Shown here: in pieces, positions 25,601 through 38,821 of the stretch | Layout: each line of letters starts with the position of its first letter | Numbering within the stretch: the stretch's first letter is position 1 | From: Anas platyrhynchos | Taxonomy: Eukaryota > Chordata > Aves > Anseriformes > Anatidae | Reading direction: 5' to 3' | DNA length: 64,000 bases | Assembly: GCF_047663525.1 (NCBI RefSeq) | Contig: NC_092588.1 | Location: forward strand, 84,317,501-84,381,500 | The notes under the pieces: model-generated | The model's input: only the letters and a program-made list of their open reading frames with translations | Database searches by the model: none | What the model was told of the DNA's origin: nothing | Made by a program: the position numbers and the translations under genes

Positions 25601-28600
25601 AAAAAATCATCCATGTCTCCTACCTCCTTTTTATTTTTTCATTTCGCTGACATCTATCTCACTTCAAAAACTGTGGGTTTTGTCCTTCTCAGGATGCCGT
25701 GAAGTAATAACTATGATTGCATCCCAGGGTCTGGTAGGGTTTGTTCAACAATTTTGTGGACTTTTGGTAACGTTTTTGCAGTTCCAGCAGCAACTTCTCC
25801 AAGTCAGAGAAGTAGCGAGAGAGGACAGTAGCTGCTCTGGTGGAAGTAGCTCATAAACTGTCTTGTCCACATGAGAAGCAAGGCCTGAATTTGTACACAT
25901 GCTGCTTAGATGACTGTCTCCTAAAGCATCAATTATCCATCAATTAGGTAAAGTACAAATGTTCTAAATAATTCAGAATGCAGCTGTTTGCCTAGAAATT
26001 AGCAGTAGATTCAATATGAAAATGCTCAACTATTTTAAATGGTGGTAGTATGACTTATTTTTATGTAATGCCTCTCATTAACTACCAAGAATATGAATAC
26101 AATGTCTTTGACATATCCATTACGTTCTAATAACTATCAAAGATTAAAGTCTTCTGGATACGGGAATAAAACACCATACAAAATAACAGAAACAGCCAGA
26201 TAATTTTTATTCCAGTGCTTTTAAATTCAGAACACACCCAGAGAAACTGCCTATTGCTAACCCTAAGCCGGATTTACTACTAATTAGTAGTAAGATAAAG
26301 TGCTACACTACAAAGCAGAAGGAGACTGGAAATAGACACCTTTTTTGTTTCATACCTTTATCCTCAGAATACCCAAATAAGACACAAAATCTTTTCACTA
26401 AAGTTCTGAATTCAAACTGGATACAACTGATACTGTTGTTTTCATTTACAGGTACAGAGTCTAAGATAAATTGCTTTTTAATAATATACCACTTAAGGTT
26501 TTTGTTGTTTTATCAGTGATGTAGCTATGGACCAAAACTCAAAGTTTGAATACAAGACAATCAAAGCTTTTGGATGCAGGCTTTTGACTCAGAATGTAAT
26601 GAGAATACACATCAACTGCATACAGTAAGACAAAACTGAGACAATGAGTTTTTGTATGGTTTGGTTCAAGATGTGCTAAAGAAAAGGTATTTGAACCACA
26701 GGTCAGTGAGGGCAAGCAAAAGACACCACAGTAGTCGGTAGCCTCATTGCTTCCACTCCTGCTCCTAGTAACCCACATTCTCAGCACTTCTTGACAACTC
26801 TCTTTATCACAACAGTAATTACAGTCTTAACCTCAGTGGTAGATTTCTACTTTAAGACAAAAATACGGATACACAAACCCAACAGGCAACTCCTGTTTGA
26901 ATAATGCTTATACGCTTGCACCTATAATTGGAATTAAAACTTATACATACAAATGTTTTTGTTTTTTTTTTTTTTAAATAAAGCATATAGCCGATGGTAT
27001 ATTTGTATCTATTTCTTCACTTTCCAAGATACAGTTTATGTTATTCTAATAAAGCTCAAACGGATGAGGTGGATTTTAAGCAGAACACATCCATCACAGG
27101 AGAAAGAGGAGCTGCATAATAGCTGAAAGCTTGGGGGCTGCAGGCAGACTCCAGTTTCAACAGCTGGCTGGCAAAATGGGTACCACGACCTCGTCTTCCT
27201 TTACCAGCTCTGGACTCTTCCTAGCATATTCTGCCTGCTCCAATGATCTAATTCAATACTCTGTCCCTAATGTAGCATGCACCATTGATCTTGTTTTATA
27301 ACAACCTAATGAGCATGGTACTCCACCATTCAGCCTCACATGACTCCCTTCTGTATGTGGGCATTTTGCTTCTCCATTTGCCTTTCAAGGAAATGTCAAG
27401 GTAAACTCAACCATGGTGAACAGCAGATCTATTTTTTATTTCCGTGTGTAGTATTTGAAAAGAATATTACTGTCTTGTCTATCACATATTTTTCTTTTCT
27501 ACTTTTTCATTATTCCAACTGTTTTCCAATAGCAATATATATTCATTCTTCCCTCTTTACCACTGCAAAATTTTCTTGGTGTTTTGCAATTCAGTTCCAT
27601 TTGTTTCCCTTCAACTTTTTTTTTTTTTCAGTATTAATCACTCCTCTGTTTCAGATTTCAGCTCTTACCTCGCTTTCCTCTCACTTTTCTTCCAGTCTGA
27701 CCCTGGTTTATTTCATCTGCATCTAACCTGATCTTTTTAACTACTATTTGCCATCTGGATTTTCTTCTGTTTCCTAGCTTTTACTATAAGAACCCTATTC
27801 TTTTTTCTCTCAGCATGATTGACCCTCTTCTTCTTTTCTCAGAGAAGATATCAGAACTTAGAACTTACTTAGAACTCAAATTTAGTAAAATTTTCTCATG
27901 CCACTATTGAAAACATTGCAAGTCTTAAAGTTAGTAAAGCCACTAAAGATTACGTGATCAATATATTTTGCCCTTTCAGCTTCTGTTTGTCCTTCTTACG
28001 CAATGCTAGTCACAAGGGCAAGGGATCCGCATTCATCTACTTAATCCATTTAATACAAGGCTAACATCTTGTCAGTATTCAGATAACAGCTAACAGAGAC
28101 ATAAAGGAACTGATTATAAGAGATTTTTAAGTAGAACATCAACTCAGCAAGTACAAATTGTAGTCCTCTACCTTTTTATACAATTATTCCTTTTCTAACT
28201 TGCTCAAGCTTCAAGGATCTTTTAGAATTTTCTAGGTGAGCCATTGAATATTAAAGCTTCTGTATTAAAAGGTAAGCATCCTTCCCCCAAACATATTACA
28301 TTTATAAATTTGTGTTACTATCTATACTCCAACTGTATAACAATATGATAAAATAAATGCATATTAATCTCAACAACTGTATTCTTCTCAGCAACACAGA
28401 AATTAATATATAGTTAAAAACTATTTAAAAAATATTTTTAAAGATGATATATATGATATGCCCCAAATATTTTTCAAGAACTAGCAAATTCATTTTGTGC
28501 AGAAAACTTGACAACAAGAAGCTTAATTTGTAAGATGATATTCTACCTGCCCTACAATACCAAGGTAAGGCAACCAAACTGTCTCAAAACCAGCAATAAG

Positions 28601-31164
28601 TTATGCAGCCAGATGACCTTTCTCTGTTCCTGTGGAGCAGCAGTTAGTTGCCAGAGGGTTTGGTCTGCCAGCTCCCCAGATAGTTTTAGTACACTATGAC
28701 TTACTGCATCAAACGGCAGATGAATTAATTAGGGTTTGTCAAGTTTTGATTTGGACATTTGCAAGCTCATCATAGGTGAGGGGTTATCAATTTTTTTCCC
28801 TTCTGTATAATCACATTAAATATACTAAAATGAGTTTTCATAAGCCAAGGTCCACACTATAGGATTCTCTAGCATAATTGCTGTTAACTTAAAACAGAAG
28901 GATTTTCCTAAATGCTGGATCCCATGAGTGCCAAAAGAAAACTAGCTCATACATCCGAAACATCCCATCCCAATATAAGAGAGAAAGATGATCTTTGCAG
29001 CCCACACTGATGGAACAGAATCTAGGGTTTTCTCACAGAGAACAAAGCACGAGCATCACCTTTCCTCTTCCCCTAGAGGGACAAAAATCCCTCATTACTC
29101 ATCTCCTAAGAGGAAGGAATATATACAGAAAAACTTGACTGACAGTTGTCCTTATTCTTGATCCCAACCATCTACCTCCGTCCCTCCCATCATGTTCTTA
29201 TATACTCAAATCCTCCTCACTTCTTTCTGCTGAGCCAGGCCTCCCCAAGCCCCTAAGCCTCCTCTTACAACTGTCTTCAACACCTCTTATCCACAGCAGT
29301 TCCTCATCCCTTTTACCTAATCCTAACTGCTTTCTGCACAACCACTTCCACGTAATATTACTTCTGCTAAAAAAAAAAAAACATTTCGTGCCTTTTCTGA
29401 ACTTCCTACTAAACTCAGATCTTTTTCTCTTCAGTCCACAGTCAAACAAAGAGAGACTCTTTGACACAGACTGTGAAAAGAAATTCTCACAGCCAGGATT
29501 ACATGCCAATGGAAAATGCCTGAGTGTTGTCAGTTTGCCACACATTGGTAATTGCACAACCCAATTCCTGGGAAAACAGCCTTCTATACAGCAGAACAAA
29601 CTTAGGAGAACACAGAAAAATATCTTTAAGAAGAAATATAATGCCCTCTTTCCCCCAGAACATTTCTGAGAAATATTATGTTTAACATTTTGAAATGAGC
29701 AAAACCTCACTAGCCATATATTTGTTTGTTTTTGTTTTTAACTGTACTGTTGCTTTAGTAGCATATGAAGTCAAATTTTCAATAACACATATCACAAGTG
29801 ATATGTTAGAAGCAATATATATATATATGTGCATTAGTGCTTCTTCATTTTATTACAGGATCAGACATGAAAAAAATCTCTCCTCTTTTTTTTCCTCCTC
29901 AGTAATCACAAAAGTTGCAGTTTCTGCAGTAAGAACATATGCCAGCAAAGACAGCCTACCCTACGATCCCTGCCAGAACATCTGAGAAGGGAGTTCTTGC
30001 TTTCCCTCCCTAACAGTTACATGTAACATGTCTGCAATTGAGCTGAGGAAGGACTGAACACATGTTCTGGGGCCAGACTTGATCCTGCATTGGAAATGGA
30101 ACCAGTCCTCCAGGAGCTCACTCTCTCCTACTACAAGAGTCAGAAGAACCAGCAGTGCAGATAATGAAGATTAAAACAGACAGGAAAAGAACAGGTTTTC
30201 GGTGGTGGTGGTGGAGACTTTTTTTTCCCCCATCTAATCTCAGAGATCATATTTTATTCTGCTCATCTGGAAACACTTGATCAAGGCAGATACAATTTCA
30301 GAACTTGAATTTCAGGTGTGAATGACTGGTGTTACTTTTTGTAGATGTTACAAAGACAAATTGGTTTTGAGATGATGTCTGGCCCCAAACATGCATTTTG
30401 TTACATGTAAGAGATTCTTCATGACAATTCATTGATATTCTTCTAGCCCTGGCCATTAAACAAATTACTCAGCCTGACAGGCAATTACATAGATACATAC
30501 TTCTCTCTAGATGAATGCTTTCAAATTTGTAAGTTTTGACAGATGCTGTAAGAATAAGCTAAATAAATTAAACATGTATGTTAATATTGCCACACCTTTA
30601 AGCCTATTGAAATGATTTCTCATCCCTGCCTCTTTGCATAGAAATCTGATTACATTTTCTCTGTTTTTTCTATTGTACAATTTCTCATGCTTTTTAAAAA
30701 TACATGTTTGTATAAATTTTGTACTGTTTACATTTTTAAAAATAGGTTAATAGATGACTGATAAATGTAATTAAGTTCAATTTATAGTAAAATGCACACA
30801 TATATTTAAAATGAAAAACAGAAATTTGTTGTTAATGATAACCAATTGTAAATTTCAAAAATTCAGAAAAATATTCCTTAAATTGCATGCTCTTCTTCTT
30901 TGCCTTCATATTCATCAATATTATTCATACACATCAGATAAGTGTATAATTTATAAAAAGCAAAGGACAAGATTGGAGAGATTACAGCAATGTACAAACT
31001 AAAACAAACAAACACACAAAAAAATAAGAAGGAAATCCACTGCATATCAGAAATCAAATTTAATATTCAACCACATATGACTATTAACAGCTCAGGACAC
31101 AATGATAACAACTGATGGGAACTTAACCGAAATGTTGAGCTTCACTTTAAATTACTGTCAAGAG

Positions 31165-31208
31165 GGTTGGCTTTATTTTTCTTTTTCCATTTAGTTGGAA
31201 AGCCAACC
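31165..31208. other. 10-bp inverted repeat with 24-base loop
   Basis: GGTTGGCTTT (31165-31174) and AAAGCCAACC (31199-31208) are exact reverse complements around a pyrimidine-rich loop. The stem does not extend far enough to look like a microRNA precursor. Confidence 0.5.
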
Positions 31209-31226
31209 ATTTCAATTTCAATTTAA

Positions 31227-31249
31227 TGAACATTTGAATAAAATGTTCA
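31227..31249. other. 9-bp inverted repeat with 5-base loop
   Basis: TGAACATTT and AAATGTTCA pair perfectly around GAATA, only 18 bp downstream of another perfect inverted repeat. Confidence 0.5.
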
Positions 31250-32248
31250 AACTTTTAAATTTCACCTCTTCAAATTGTTCTAACGTAGACTACTTCATGT
31301 GAAATACCACCTTGCTCTAATAAATAATAATAAATGAAGTAAAATATTGTGAAAAGATAATCAAAACAGAGCATTGACATTAATGAAATGAAGTACGAAT
31401 TCAAAAAAGGTGATTTTTTTTTCCTTATGAAAATCTAATTGGGAGATATTTCCTTGTGCTTATTAATGTCTAATGAATTTACTATTGAGTTGTTGTTTTT
31501 TAAATGTATGCGATGTGCTACACACAATGAGCTTTTATGATCAAATATCTTACTTATGTTCTAGACAAAGATTTATAAGAGAGACTAGAAAGCATTAATA
31601 AAATGTATAAAGTAATTATTTTTTATAGGACATAAAGAAATGTATAGCCTCCAATGCCACTTATCTCTAATATATGGTGGCTTATTTGAAATGCTTTTTC
31701 TCTATTATGTTTGCCACAGACACACCACTAATGATAAAGATGAAAATTCAACTCTAATGAAATCTGCTAAAGTATAATTAATAAAGTACATAAGGATCTA
31801 CTGACAGAGATTAACATCTTTGATATATGAAAATCACAGAAAAGCACTGATAGGCTAAATGAATTTATAGTGGTTAACAATAAATTTTAGTGCTTATAAG
31901 GGGTAACAGAGTAACAGTGTACTGATGAATAATCAGTGCTATAAAATAAAAGAATAAATTACACTTGCTTCCTCCCATTAGTCCATTGAGTTATGTTACT
32001 TCATATGTGGGAGTGTACTGGGTCTGGCTGGAATGTTAACTCTCCCAGCAGCAGCCCATACAGCGCTGTGCTCTGCACTTGTAGCTGGAACAGCAGTGGT
32101 ATCACACCAGTGTTGGGTCTACTGCTGAGCAGTGCTGGCACAGCATCGGGCCTCTCTCTAACCCTCCTAGGGGGTGGGCAAAAAGTGAGGAGAGAAACAT
32201 CACCAGGGCAGCTGACCTAAACCAATCAAAGGGATATTCCATACCATG

Positions 32249-32270
32249 TGATGTCACACTCAGCAATAAA
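32249..32270 (+). promoter_or_regulatory. LTR promoter block: CRE-like box and AATAAA
   Basis: TGATGTCA (32249-32256) differs from the palindromic CRE TGACGTCA by one CpG-to-TpG change. AATAAA follows at 32265-32270. The LTR at 1-126 has the same TGATGTCA box before its own 'cagcaataaaag', so the arrangement is a family trait. Present activity is unknown. Confidence 0.5.
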
Positions 32271-32640
32271 AGGTGGAAACAGGAAGAAGAGGGGAGGGGT
32301 GGGCTCCCGTTGAAAAAAACATCGGTCCTCCTCTCGAACACTGGCTGCGTGCGTTGAGGCCTTGCTTCAAGGACGTGGTCAATCATCGTTCATTTGTGGG
32401 AAGTAAAGAGTAATTTCTTTCCTCTGCACTTCCATATAGCCTTCATTTGTTTTATTTGTTTGTTTTCCTCCCTTTTTTTTAATTGTCCCTTTCCCCCTCC
32501 CATTTCCCCTTTCCCTTTTATTTCCCTTTAGTTAAATTATTTAGTTCATAATAATCTTTCTTTTATTATTATTATTATTATTATTTCCCTTTAATTAAAT
32601 TATCCTTATCTCAACCCATGAGTTGTTCTTTGCTTTACTT

Positions 32641-32668
32641 CTCCCCCTCCTCATCTAAGGAGGGGGAG
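32641..32668 (+). other. GC-rich hairpin in the 3' part of the LTR
   Basis: A perfect 10-bp stem with an 8-base loop is followed by 'agagagcgg'. A similar stem followed by the same motif lies 53 bp from the end of the otherwise different LTR at 52363-53438. Confidence 0.7.
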
Positions 32669-32718
32669 TGAGAGAGCGGTTGTGGTGTTTAGCTGCCCAG
32701 CATGGTAAAACCACCACA

Positions 32719-35700
32719 GTGAGAAATATGTGTATTGGGAGAAAAAAGGTAAGTTTATAAACTTTCCACAGACATTCCTTGCAGTCACACTTCTGAGGCA
32801 CCAGGAGTGACATGAAGTGCTAGATGCAGCAGTGAGTTTTTTGTATTTGCCTGCTTAGAAAACTGGAAAGAACTTTATCCCACATGTAAGCCTGCAGCAG
32901 CTTTACTTGAGTGACCATGACAGAATAAAACAATCCAAACAAGACAGTGGAAAAGGACTTTGAACTGACTTGGGGTTTGCATAAGAAGACTCTGCCTTAT
33001 TTTATGATTATGCCATGGCAACAATGACCCTTTTGCACCACAAGCAAATTTGGCAAAGTTTGGAAAAGGCTACTTTCTTGTACTTTCAATAGGCTAATTG
33101 TAACATGGTTCATTTTTGCTTTACTTTTTTAATTCCCTGATCAAGAAGTAGTATTACACATATGTAGGCCAACAAAGGAACTTAATCCCAACTCCCAGTT
33201 TTGCCCAAAATTTAATTTTACTCCTTTTCTTCACTACAGCTTTCCTGTCTCAGAGCTTCTTTCATGCATCTTCCACAAGTCCATTTTTGTTCATATTATC
33301 CAAATGTCACACTATATAAAGGAAAAGATGGTATATCTGGTTTAGAAATCATTATCAAGCATTTTTTTGTTCCCTAGAGAACTGTTTGCACTAGTTCCTC
33401 AAACACAACGCCCATGTTCAGGGTTGCTGACCTAGTTTTGAAAGCCCTTTATGCTTGAGGTCTTAGCTTCTTGAAAGATCCATTCTCCTCCTTTTACAAT
33501 TTCTTTGCTCCATTGGGGAATAATAATAATTAAAAATAAAAAAATAAAAATTAAAAAAAAAGTGTATTTCCTCTCATCTGTATATCAATAACAGAAGTAC
33601 ATACACCCACAAAGCAGTAGATTTCTCCTCTGGAAAGACATACTGTATCATATATTCTTAAGCATTTCAGATCTGGATTCTGTACAAACTTCTCAATCGA
33701 ATTCATAGAATATGTTTGTTTTATCTGACCAATGATCAGAAAACTGTGTAGGATGGAGAGCTGACAGAAGGGTTAAAGTACGTAAAATTTAAGATGAATA
33801 AAATAACTTCTTTTCAGATAATGTATTCTACAATCTCCAAGCACTGGTTAAATTTCTGATAAAGTTATAATCAGCTTTGAAACTAGTTAAGCTAAAATGA
33901 GAGCATTTGGTAGTCTTTTAATTATTTCAAGTTGATGCAGACTATAATAAAGTTGTATTTCAACCCTAGACAATTCTACTTGGAATTTTCATGAATAAAT
34001 TCACATAATCATGGACATAACAAGCATACCAAAACTGAAGATTCAAGAATAAAATAATTTTCATAATGGGTTTAGAGATGGAAAAAAAAAAAAAAAAAAA
34101 AAAGGGAGGGAAGGGAGGATTGTTATAGATAATACCACTGGCTTGCCCCTATTCAAATTCTGTTGCATTTGCCTAAAACGAAACTGTCAGATATTTAAGT
34201 CATTATTTTTCCCTGTTTAGCAACACTTCGAAGGCCATAAAATCTGGGGAGGAAGAAAAGGAGGGAGGCAGTGTTTATAGAAAATCAAAATGCAGGTTAT
34301 AAGAAAACAGCTGTTATTACTGTTAGAAAGGTATTAATCTTCCTCCAGAGATAAAGTCTCAGGGGAGAGAACAGAGAGTAAATTCATATACATTCATCAT
34401 CCATACATCAGTGTGAAGACCTCGTTCATAATCTCTTTAAAATAGCTGTTCCTTAGCTTTTCCACACCATAATCCACTTCTAGGATCTCAGTTCAGCAAT
34501 GATTGCTTTAAAAAAATACCTTACACCTTCAGTCAATTCTTTGTGCTCTGTGTTCAACAGTACCTATCTTCAACTGTTCCTCTCATTTTTTATTTTTTTT
34601 TCTGATTCAATAATTGCTGTAGTATATCTAATTTTTTTTAAATCCTCAATGTATATAATACATATGTGTGTGTGTGTATTTTATAACCCTTCCCTTTCTC
34701 CAAATAAAAGATCCCTTTTAAAGGCACACGAAGGAAACTGTCACTTTGAAATTGTTGGAGAGATTTCACTCTTCTGTTGAAACTAGAAGTCTTAATTTGA
34801 AGATTTCTTTTAATGGCTCTGGCGTGGTAATTGCCCTACAGGTAATACTTGATTGAGCTATGTGTGCTAGTATGCCATAAGAGATCTTCCCAAAATTTCA
34901 AACAATTATATCAGTGTTCACTTCCTTTCCACATTCTGGATTTATACCAGGTTGCAATTGCATAAACCTAGTTGCATACTAGGACTTTTAAATCTTCGCT
35001 ATGATGAAAGGTTTATTTCCCCTTTTCTCATTTGAACAGTATACTACTAAATTTTTGATTTAGAGAGATAGGAGTTGCAACTGCTGGATCTCTCTCAGGA
35101 GTAATATTGAAACCTCCAAGAATTGCTCAAGTCAACAATTAGATCAGCATCTTTACAATAATTTGAGACAACTGAGCTTTTTTGAAACTGTACAATTACA
35201 TAAGTAAATAGATTATGTATTCAAACTACTAGTCGATTGAGACAGAAGGTTTTTCATTCACTTTTTTCTTCCCACAAACATGACAAAAGACTTATGGCTA
35301 GACTTCTGTTTCAGCTAATTACTGTCTTTACAGTGCTACATGCACATGAAGGGATACCTTAAATGCAACAGATAAAAACTACAAAGAAGTGACAAATAAA
35401 ATTTGAAAATTAGCAACATTTAAATAGTGCAAGATCTCATCTTAGATAAGCAAAGCAAAACTTCACAAAACTTTCCTTCATTCTTATTTTTGAGAGATCT
35501 AAGGAAAAGTACTGAGATAAAACTCAACTACTTATAGAGAGACAGTTATAGTTCACACATTAAAGAGAGTATTAAACCAAGCAGTTTTCTTTCTACCATA
35601 AATCCAAAGCTACGCTTTTGGAAAATTACATGCAAGAAAATAAAACAAAAACATAAAACAAACAAACAAAAGCATAAAAAGATACTGATAGTAGCAGGAA

Positions 35701-38700
35701 TATGATGAAGAACATAATCATATACTAGATCTTCAAGCTGGTAACAAAATTGCATTGGTTATGGGAGAACAAATCCATCTCTGAGAGAACACATGAAATT
35801 AGATGATAGAGATGGCCCTACGGAGCAATGCATGAACTAGTGAACCAGTCTTAAGAGGCAAGCAATGACTCGTGTAAAAGTACTGGTTAGTAGTTTCCAG
35901 GGACCTGAGATGCAGACATAACTGCTGTGACCATGACAGGCATTAGGTCCTAACATGAAAATTCAAATTAAGATCCCAAAATGTAGCAAATGTAGTGAGC
36001 CCAAATTTTAAATTCCAGAATTAATCCCTTATTTTCAAGGAGGAAGGGAAAGGGAAACTGAGTTTTCCTCCAGTTAACCTGTCCTCTCCATAAAAATGAT
36101 ACCCACCAATGATGGTGAGCACAGTCAGAAAATGTAGTCTTCACTGTCATATTTACCAGACTTTCTACCTGATGTTCCCTTATGTGTCATTGGGATAATG
36201 GTAAGGACTTTTCTCAAGACTAAGTCTCTAAAGCAGTCTGTTTATCCTTAGAAAGGACATGAAAATGGTTTATGACTTACAAGGTTCTTTATATCTTCAG
36301 CTCCAATTTTTGTCATCCTATGATATTGCTAAAAAAGGGACAGATTTTTCTGCACCGGTCTCCCAAGAAACAGGTAAAAGGTGTAATCTCAGGTCATGTG
36401 TACTTTTGTTTCTTGCAAAGCTTAAATATTCTCCAACTGGAAAAAAAAATAATGCTATTCACCAATGTGTCCACCTTATTCATATAACAATCACTGTTTT
36501 TCTACTTTCATATGAAGTTTGGGAGCTGTGTTTATCTCAGTCACTTTGAATTGTTAGTGTAGGAAAACATCTTGTCCACAGCTCTTCATATATTCACTTC
36601 CTTTCTGAAATTCAGTGTAATAATGTGCTTCATGAGTATCTTTTCTGTGTTAAATTTGGTATTGGGGTTTCGCTTCCTGGGAAACAGGAGGAAACCAACA
36701 AAATGGCAAGTATGAGAACACAATGATAAAAAAGAGAGAATGAAGCTGAAAAAGAAAATACAAGATCATGCTTCTGTCTTGTGCATCATCAGAGCATAAT
36801 TTGTGTTAAAAATATTAATTATTAAAACTGATCGTTATTACAGTATAAACAGCATAGGTTCATATATGATACAAAGAGGGTTGCTGAAAATTAAATAAAA
36901 AGTCCCAAAGTCTCAATTGATGCAATCTGAAATCAACAAAGGGCAAAAATTTCTCCTTCACATGCAAATAAATATGATGAGATTACAGATCAAAGTGAGT
37001 GAAATAAAACTGCATTTTATGTACGCATTTGATTTAGATGAGAGTGAGAATTGAAACTGTATGTGAATGGGAAAAAAAAAAAAATTATCTTATAGATAGG
37101 CAAGGTAACCTACAATGTCCAGTATCAAAGGTTTTTTTCAGAAGCTTAATCAGGCTCTGGGTTTTACCTGATATCGGAAGCTTATACTTCTACATATCTA
37201 GAATGTTTTCTTAAGAAATAGCTAAATTTAGCCAGTATGGAAAGAACAACATCAACGTATAAATTTTTGTTAAATATAGTGCATTAAAAAAAAAATCTCC
37301 AAACTTAAAATGTTATTACGTGTCAACTACTTTCTCTAAATGTATCTATAAATATATGTAAAATATGCCACTTATAATCTACAAAAGAAAACAAAAATTA
37401 AACAAAAATGTATTATGTATTATCATAAATGAAAATTCCGTTTAGAAACAGTCACAAATTAGAGTCTACTGTATTCCTAATTGAAACATAACACTATTTC
37501 ACTGCCTTCTGTTCAATGATAAAGTTGAACGACTTTACTATTATGTTTTTGAATACTGTACCACGATTTCACATATCAAGTTAGCACACAGGCAAAAGGT
37601 GCATCTGATCTATTAAGATCTACTGCATCTACTGCGGTGGTCACTCCTGAAAACCGGGGAGTGCTATTTACATTTTGTCAAACCAAAACGAAGAATAATA
37701 TTAGTGCAGGTACAGTATTTTTATCTTTACAATACCTGCATCTTCTCAGTCATTTGGAGATGAGTTAAAGGTTGTCTATTGGAAATAGCCAGTTTGGATA
37801 GACGGGATTTTTTAGTAATCAAGTACAGGAAATTTTATGTACATGAAAACTGTACATATGTTGATATTGTTTCATATCCTAGTTTCTCTTTTAACAAATA
37901 TTTGCCAGATCGAAACCATGACATTCCCACATCAAAGTAAATATTTATACAAACAGAATGATGCCATAAAAATCAAACACACGCACGATTTAGGGTGCAT
38001 GCAGGCATACATGTATATATGCATATAAAAGTACCTGAACAACATAAAAAGAAAATATTGTACAAAAACTCTTAATAAAATCCAAATTTCCAGTAATGTG
38101 AAATGAAATTTCTCTCAGATTAGTTATTTAAAAGTACTCACACTGTCATGGATAGACAGATACTGCTTTTAGGGTTTGATTAAACTTTATGTCATTCTAA
38201 TCTATTATGATATCAACTTTAAATGTAGGAAACAGCATTCAAACCTGGCACTCACTATGAGATATTTGAAATATTTTAAGATATGGTTCTTCCCTAAGAC
38301 TTCATGGCAATTGTACATGTATGTTCAAGTCATCAGATCATCACAGCCAGTTATACTACAATCAAGATATTTTTTATCTGATTTTATTATCATTATTTCA
38401 AGAATTATTTTGATCCTGAATATAAAATCAAGTGGTCCTTCACTTTGTGTGAGACAAAACTCAAAGTCAACTGTAAATACAGGTGAGATCATTTAGGAAG
38501 GTAGTAGCCAGAACACTGCATTTAACATAACTTTCATATAAGCTAAATCATATGATTATGAATCTTTTCAGAAAACTGAAATTAATTTCAGAACCAACTT
38601 CCAAATTCATAGTAGACACATAAAGAAGAGCATAAAATGTACATTAGTACAAAAAGAGCACACCATTTGCCTTGAGAGTCAGATTAAGTAAAATGGGTCT

Positions 38701-38821
38701 TAATTGTTAAATTTGAGAATGGTTCGACAGAGAGTATGCAGGAGCTAATCTATTGAGTAACTGAAACCTCTGTGTGTGAGTTTCATAAAGCAAAAATTAC
38801 GTCACACAAAGATGTTAAAAA
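32719..38821. other. AT-rich noncoding DNA, no gene seen
   Basis: This stretch holds short AT-rich frames only (up to 106 codons, at 38176-38496), none with a recognisable domain. Simple repeats include an A/T tract near 33523-33561 and an A22 run at 34082-34103. I see no transposon copy here. Confidence 0.65.
34082..34103. repeat. A22 run followed by GGGAGGG repeats
   Basis: A homopolymer of 22 A residues runs directly into 'gggagggaagggagg'. No retroposon body is recognised upstream. Confidence 0.85.

Larger units (their letters stand above)
11733..32013. other. AT-rich noncoding DNA, no gene seen
   Basis: This is a 20-kb stretch without a defensible gene. The longest frames, minus 29198-29710 (170 codons) and plus 27340-27726 (128 codons), show no known domain. 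The first is overlapped by a 93-codon frame on the other strand and carries phenylalanine runs read from T/A tracts. The stretch contains A27 followed by CAAAA units at 21325-21362, TTTA repeats at 22643-22668, a possible SINE remnant at 15391-15500, and hairpins at 16905-16924, 31165-31208 and 31227-31249. No LINE or LTR was recognised. Old diverged elements or conserved noncoding elements could be present and would need alignment to see. Confidence 0.65.
32014..32718 (+). mobile_element. Solo LTR, avian ERVL-like endogenous retrovirus
   Basis: A 705-bp LTR starts TGTACTGGG and ends ACCACCACA. Promoter-type blocks appear in order: a CCAAT box (32222-32226), a CRE-like TGATGTCA (32249-32256) and 'cagcaataaaag' (AATAAA at 32265-32270). 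Then come a T/C-rich segment with an ATT microsatellite (about 32564-32585) and 'ttatctcaaccca'. A perfect hairpin, CTCCCCCTCC / GGAGGGGGAG (32641-32650 / 32659-32668), sits 50 bp before the end. The flanks GGGAG (32009-32013) and GTGAG (32719-32723) agree at four of five positions, which fits a 5-bp target-site duplication as in ERVL-type elements. No gag, pol or env lies next to it, so it is solo, presumably after LTR-LTR recombination. Open frames in it (31993-32220 plus, 32102-32386 minus) are spurious. Confidence 0.9.

Noticed and set aside
27340..27726. 128-codon plus-strand frame
   Set aside because: It is Phe/Ser/Leu-rich, read from pyrimidine-rich sequence, with no domain or conserved motif recognised.
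29198..29710. 170-codon minus-strand frame, the longest outside repeats
   Set aside because: No recognisable domain, phenylalanine runs from T tracts, an overlapping open frame on the other strand and no clear promoter or splice context. Chance is the simplest explanation.
31165..31208. MicroRNA precursor
   Set aside because: The stem is only 10 bp and does not extend. A precursor needs roughly 25-30 bp of pairing.
1..32718. The two related LTRs as the ends of one provirus
   Set aside because: They are 32 kb apart with no gag, pol or env between them, and the left copy is internally deleted. They are two separate insertions.
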